Part shown: positions 61,735 to 64,000 of the stretch, one piece after another
Numbering within the stretch: the stretch's first letter is position 1
Layout: each line of letters starts with the position of its first letter
Origin: Enterocloster clostridioformis
Lineage (GTDB): Bacteria > Bacillota > Clostridia > Lachnospirales > Lachnospiraceae
Length of the DNA stretch: 64,000 bases
Direction: 5' to 3'
Assembly: GCF_020297485.1 (NCBI RefSeq)
Contig: NZ_JAIWZC010000001.1
Coordinates: forward strand, 1,736,001-1,800,000
Position numbers and translations under genes: made by a program
The notes under the pieces: model-generated
The model's input: only the letters and a program-made list of their open reading frames with translations
What the model was told of the DNA's origin: nothing
Databases searched by the model: none

Positions 61735-63636
61735 GGTAAGTAGGTAAGCCCCTTACAGGGCTTACCCCTCTCAGAACCGGACATGCAGCTTTCCCGCATC
61801 CGGCTCCCTGCAAAGCTAATACATCTACAGTTATCCGTATATACTGACATAAATACGTGGCCGCACAAGCGGGAACTGTCTCATTAGTTCCTTATATCCT
61901 TCCTTCGTATAGCTCCTTCTCTGACTTCTTCTGTTCAGCCAGTAGAATAACCTAAACCATACCACATTATTGAATGAGTTCAGGCTTCTTGAATTGTCAG
62001 TAATTCCGTAATAATGATAATAACCAGTCAGTACTTCATTTAGTTTCTTTACTATCCTGTTTATCTCCAGAAACCTCATGTCTCTTATCATGGCGTTTAT
62101 TTCCCTGCTTTTCTTTGCAAGCTTTTTCTTACTGGTTTTCCTCTTTACTCTGAACTTTCCCGTCCTGCCATGCGAACAGTAATGCGTGAATCCCAGGAAT
62201 GTGAACGTCTCCGGCCTCCCTTTTCCCCGGTCTTTCCGGTTACTTTCTGCGAATCGGCCAAATTCAATCAACCTTGTCTTGCTTTCCTCCAATTCTAGTC
62301 CAAAGTACTTCATTCTGCGCTTTAAGTGTTCATAAAATATTTCTGCATCTGATTTATATTGGAAGCATCCCACAAAATCATCCGCATAGACTACCAGCCC
62401 CGCATATCCTCTCATCACTGGCTGTACTTTCTCCCTGAACCACCATATCAGCACATAGTGCATATATATATTGGCTATGACCGGGGAGCAGTCCGAGCCT
62501 TGGCCTGCCCCTTCTTCTGTCTCCTCATATCTGAAATCTCTCATGATTCCCGCTTTCAGCATCCGTCTTACCAGTCTGATAATGGTCGGGTCTTTTATCC
62601 GCGATTCTATGAACTTTACTATCCATTCATGGTCTAAATGGTCGAAAAACCCTTTAATGTCTGCGTCCAGCACCCAATTCGTCTTTTCCCTTTCCAGCAT
62701 CCCATTCAGTCTCCTTAATGCCATGTGGCAGTTCCTTCCTGGGCGGAATCCCATCATTTCTTCGTAGAAATGGGGCTCGAACACTGCTTCCAGTATTCGC
62801 CTTAGCGCTTCCTGTACTAACTTATCCTCATAGCAGGATATACTGAGCGGGCGGGTCTTTCCATTTTCTTTTGGTATTTCCACCCGTTTTGCCGGTTTGG
62901 GCTTGTATGCCTTCTTCTTCATTTTCCTGATTAATTCATCTAAGTTTTCTTCCAAATTTACTTCGTAGTCCTCTTTGGTAATTCCATCAATTCCTACCGC
63001 TTTCTTTCCATCCATCTCCTTGTGGCATTCTTTCAGTAACTCTTTATTAATCAGATGCCCTATGGACGTAAATACCATTTCCGGATGTTCGCTTGACAAC
63101 TGTGATATTCTCGCCAATTTCGTTTCCATAATTTCTCCTGTCTCTGCGTACAGATTATGTTTCCTCTTTGATATGACTTTGCATGGCTGACCTGCGAGGA
63201 CAGGTCTCTCTCGACTTCCACCGCTTTTTTTTGCTGTGTACTATTCGGCCATCCGACTTCTGCCGGCCATTTACGGTTCTCCTTTCTACCGTTGTTCCGT
63301 ATACCGGGCTTACGCAACCTGCCCGGAGCCTGGCAGACCTCCCCAGTTGACTTAAAATCCTTGATTACATGACCAGCCTTAAAACCCCGGGGAAGCAGCT
63401 GCATTCTCGCTCTTAACGACTACAGCTGTGTTGCTTTCAGTGTATAGGAGCACTTCTGCCTTCCCAATTTCATTTTAATATCGAAGCTATATACGGCTAT
63501 GCCCTGCAATCCCGCTGTCTACGCTTAGCAGGCAACATCGCTGCTGTCCACCCAAGACTCGCTTGATGCGGTATAGCTTGTACCTTACACCGTGGGACTC
63601 TCACCCACTAAATTTCAAGCCCTTAGCTGGGCGCAC
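61735..63636 (-). mobile_element. Group II intron C (about 1,900 bp)
   Basis: 5' end GTGCGCCCAGC at 63636. Domain V lies at about 61772-61804: GAGCCGGATGCGGGAAAGC and CATGTCCGGTTC. A domain VI hairpin GGTAAGCCC...GGGCTTACC precedes the 3' end near 61735 (2-3 bases uncertain). The encoded RT is distinct from those of introns A and B. The 500 bases from 63130 to 63636 hold the ribozyme's 5' domains, not a gene. Confidence 0.86.
61831..63129 (-). CDS. ltrA: Group II intron reverse transcriptase/maturase (intron C)
   Basis: A 432-aa LtrA-type protein with the GQGSDCSPVIANIYMHYVL motif and YADD catalytic box. A maturase domain follows; no clear HNH endonuclease. Intact. Confidence 0.93.
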   Translation of the reverse strand: METKLARISQLSSEHPEMVFTSIGHLINKELLKECHKEMDGKKAVGIDGITKEDYEVNLEENLDELIRKMKKKAYKPKPAKRVEIPKENGKTRPLSISCYEDKLVQEALRRILEAVFEPHFYEEMMGFRPGRNCHMALRRLNGMLEREKTNWVLDADIKGFFDHLDHEWIVKFIESRIKDPTIIRLVRRMLKAGIMRDFRYEETEEGAGQGSDCSPVIANIYMHYVLIWWFREKVQPVMRGYAGLVVYADDFVGCFQYKSDAEIFYEHLKRRMKYFGLELEESKTRLIEFGRFAESNRKDRGKGRPETFTFLGFTHYCSHGRTGKFRVKRKTSKKKLAKKSREINAMIRDMRFLEINRIVKKLNEVLTGYYHYYGITDNSRSLNSFNNVVWFRLFYWLNRRSQRRSYTKEGYKELMRQFPLVRPRIYVSIYG

Positions 63637-63804
63637 CCTATAATACAAAAAACTGGTTCAGAAATCTTTTTTACCAGCTTAGTAAATCTATACCAACGTA
63701 ATACACTTATTCTTCTCGTTTGTGCATACAGTTCCTATTTTCCAACATTTTCAAACGCTATGCACACAATACACAATTAAAACCATACTCCATTTTAGGG
63801 AATC
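63637..63804. other. AT-rich spacer after intron C
   Basis: About 170 bases with no credible gene. It lies between the intron and the flavodoxin fragment and should contain the original intron target and the remains of the broken genes. Confidence 0.5.
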
Positions 63805-64000
63805 CCACAAAGACCGTATCATACTGCTCCATATCCGCCACCTGATTGCCAATGGCCGGTCAGTAGGACGGGTCATTCATCTCCACGCTGCTGCGACTCT
63901 TCTTATTTGTCCAGTCCAGGTCAGCGGATGAATACGGCTCTGCGGGCTGTATTTCGTGCAAATCAGCACCTGTTACCTGTGCCAATGACTTTGCCAGCTT
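63805..64000 (-). pseudogene. Flavodoxin-like protein, fragment
   Basis: The minus-strand frame running from the window edge matches flavodoxins ([37 protein letters not shown]). It contains an in-frame TGA after MNDPSY and breaks off after VGFP, where the family continues with IWW. The rest lies outside the window. Either degraded or truncated; one recoding or sequencing error could also explain the stop. Confidence 0.75.

Larger units (their letters stand above)
59530..61736 (+). pseudogene. GNAT acetyltransferase, broken by IS256 element and intron C
   Basis: The ATG at 59530 begins an acetyltransferase-like N-terminus (ITQRPFRLLADCEKIYQFLL; NGVPAPFFE). After residue E of PAPFFE the IS256 element (59649-61688) intervenes; with one copy of the 8-bp duplication removed it resumes as YAYTSFSYWMDI before intron C. 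No coding continuation is found beyond the intron at 63637, so the gene is destroyed. Confidence 0.72.

Overview
This window looks like a chromosome segment from a gut-type Clostridia, most likely Lachnospiraceae. That is inferred from moderate GC, AGGAGG-type ribosome binding sites, DUF5688/EFR1/DUF3795-type proteins, a TPP-riboswitch thiamine operon, and several group II introns and IS elements. No rRNA, tRNA or CRISPR array was seen. The segment is unusually rich in mobile DNA and broken genes.

Layout. 1-3.7 kb: an AbiE-like toxin/antitoxin pair with a strong palindromic operator, then two mobile-element-type hypothetical/HTH genes. 4.0-8.7 kb: a 5' fragment of uvrB next to an inverted repeat, two tandem tyrosine recombinases with an excisionase-like gene, and an intact IS630-family element with TA duplications and a probable -1 frameshift. 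8.7-9.4 kb: a gene-free stretch that folds well on the minus strand (candidate RNA), followed by a MATE pump fragment. 10.2-14.2 kb: the operon thiM-thiE-HAD phosphatase-thiD-tenA under a TPP riboswitch/terminator. 14.4-16.7 kb: a Crp/Fnr regulator divergent from an ECF S-component and a split two-gene permease. 17-20.9 kb: an IS1182 remnant, a 2,040-bp IS256-family element carrying two passenger genes, and an IS200-type element.

20.9-32.4 kb: a minus-strand accessory module (PP-loop PAPS-reductase-like enzyme, DUF5688 protein, HTH protein, UPF0175/DUF3368 toxin-antitoxin pair, VWA protein and unknowns). It is split by two group II introns lying head to tail with 5 bp between them. 32.5-45.5 kb: chromosomal-looking genes, including a lipoprotein, HAD and CPBP proteins, TetR and AraC regulators, two ABC transporters, a second TenA and ilvN. 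Several genes here are decayed (ABC ATPase, ilvB, a TetR). 45.5-47.8 kb: a short UvrA-like protein.

47.9-51.9 kb: a compact four-gene operon starting with RloA- and RloB-like (AbiL-type) defence genes. They are followed by a small SAP-like protein and a 486-aa zinc-ribbon protein with a possible nuclease motif. This is the best candidate for a new defence system here. 52-57 kb: a sigma/anti-sigma pair with surface lipoproteins and an internally deleted amidase. 57.2-59.5 kb: a plus-strand run of EFR1, GyrI-like, DUF3795 and MGMT-like genes. 59.5-64 kb: a GNAT gene broken by the second, inverted copy of the IS256-family element, then by a third group II intron, ending in a flavodoxin fragment.

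Starts were moved inward from the longest reading frame wherever a clear ribosome binding site or an ATGA overlap supported it. Family names are from recognition of the translated sequence; no database search was run.
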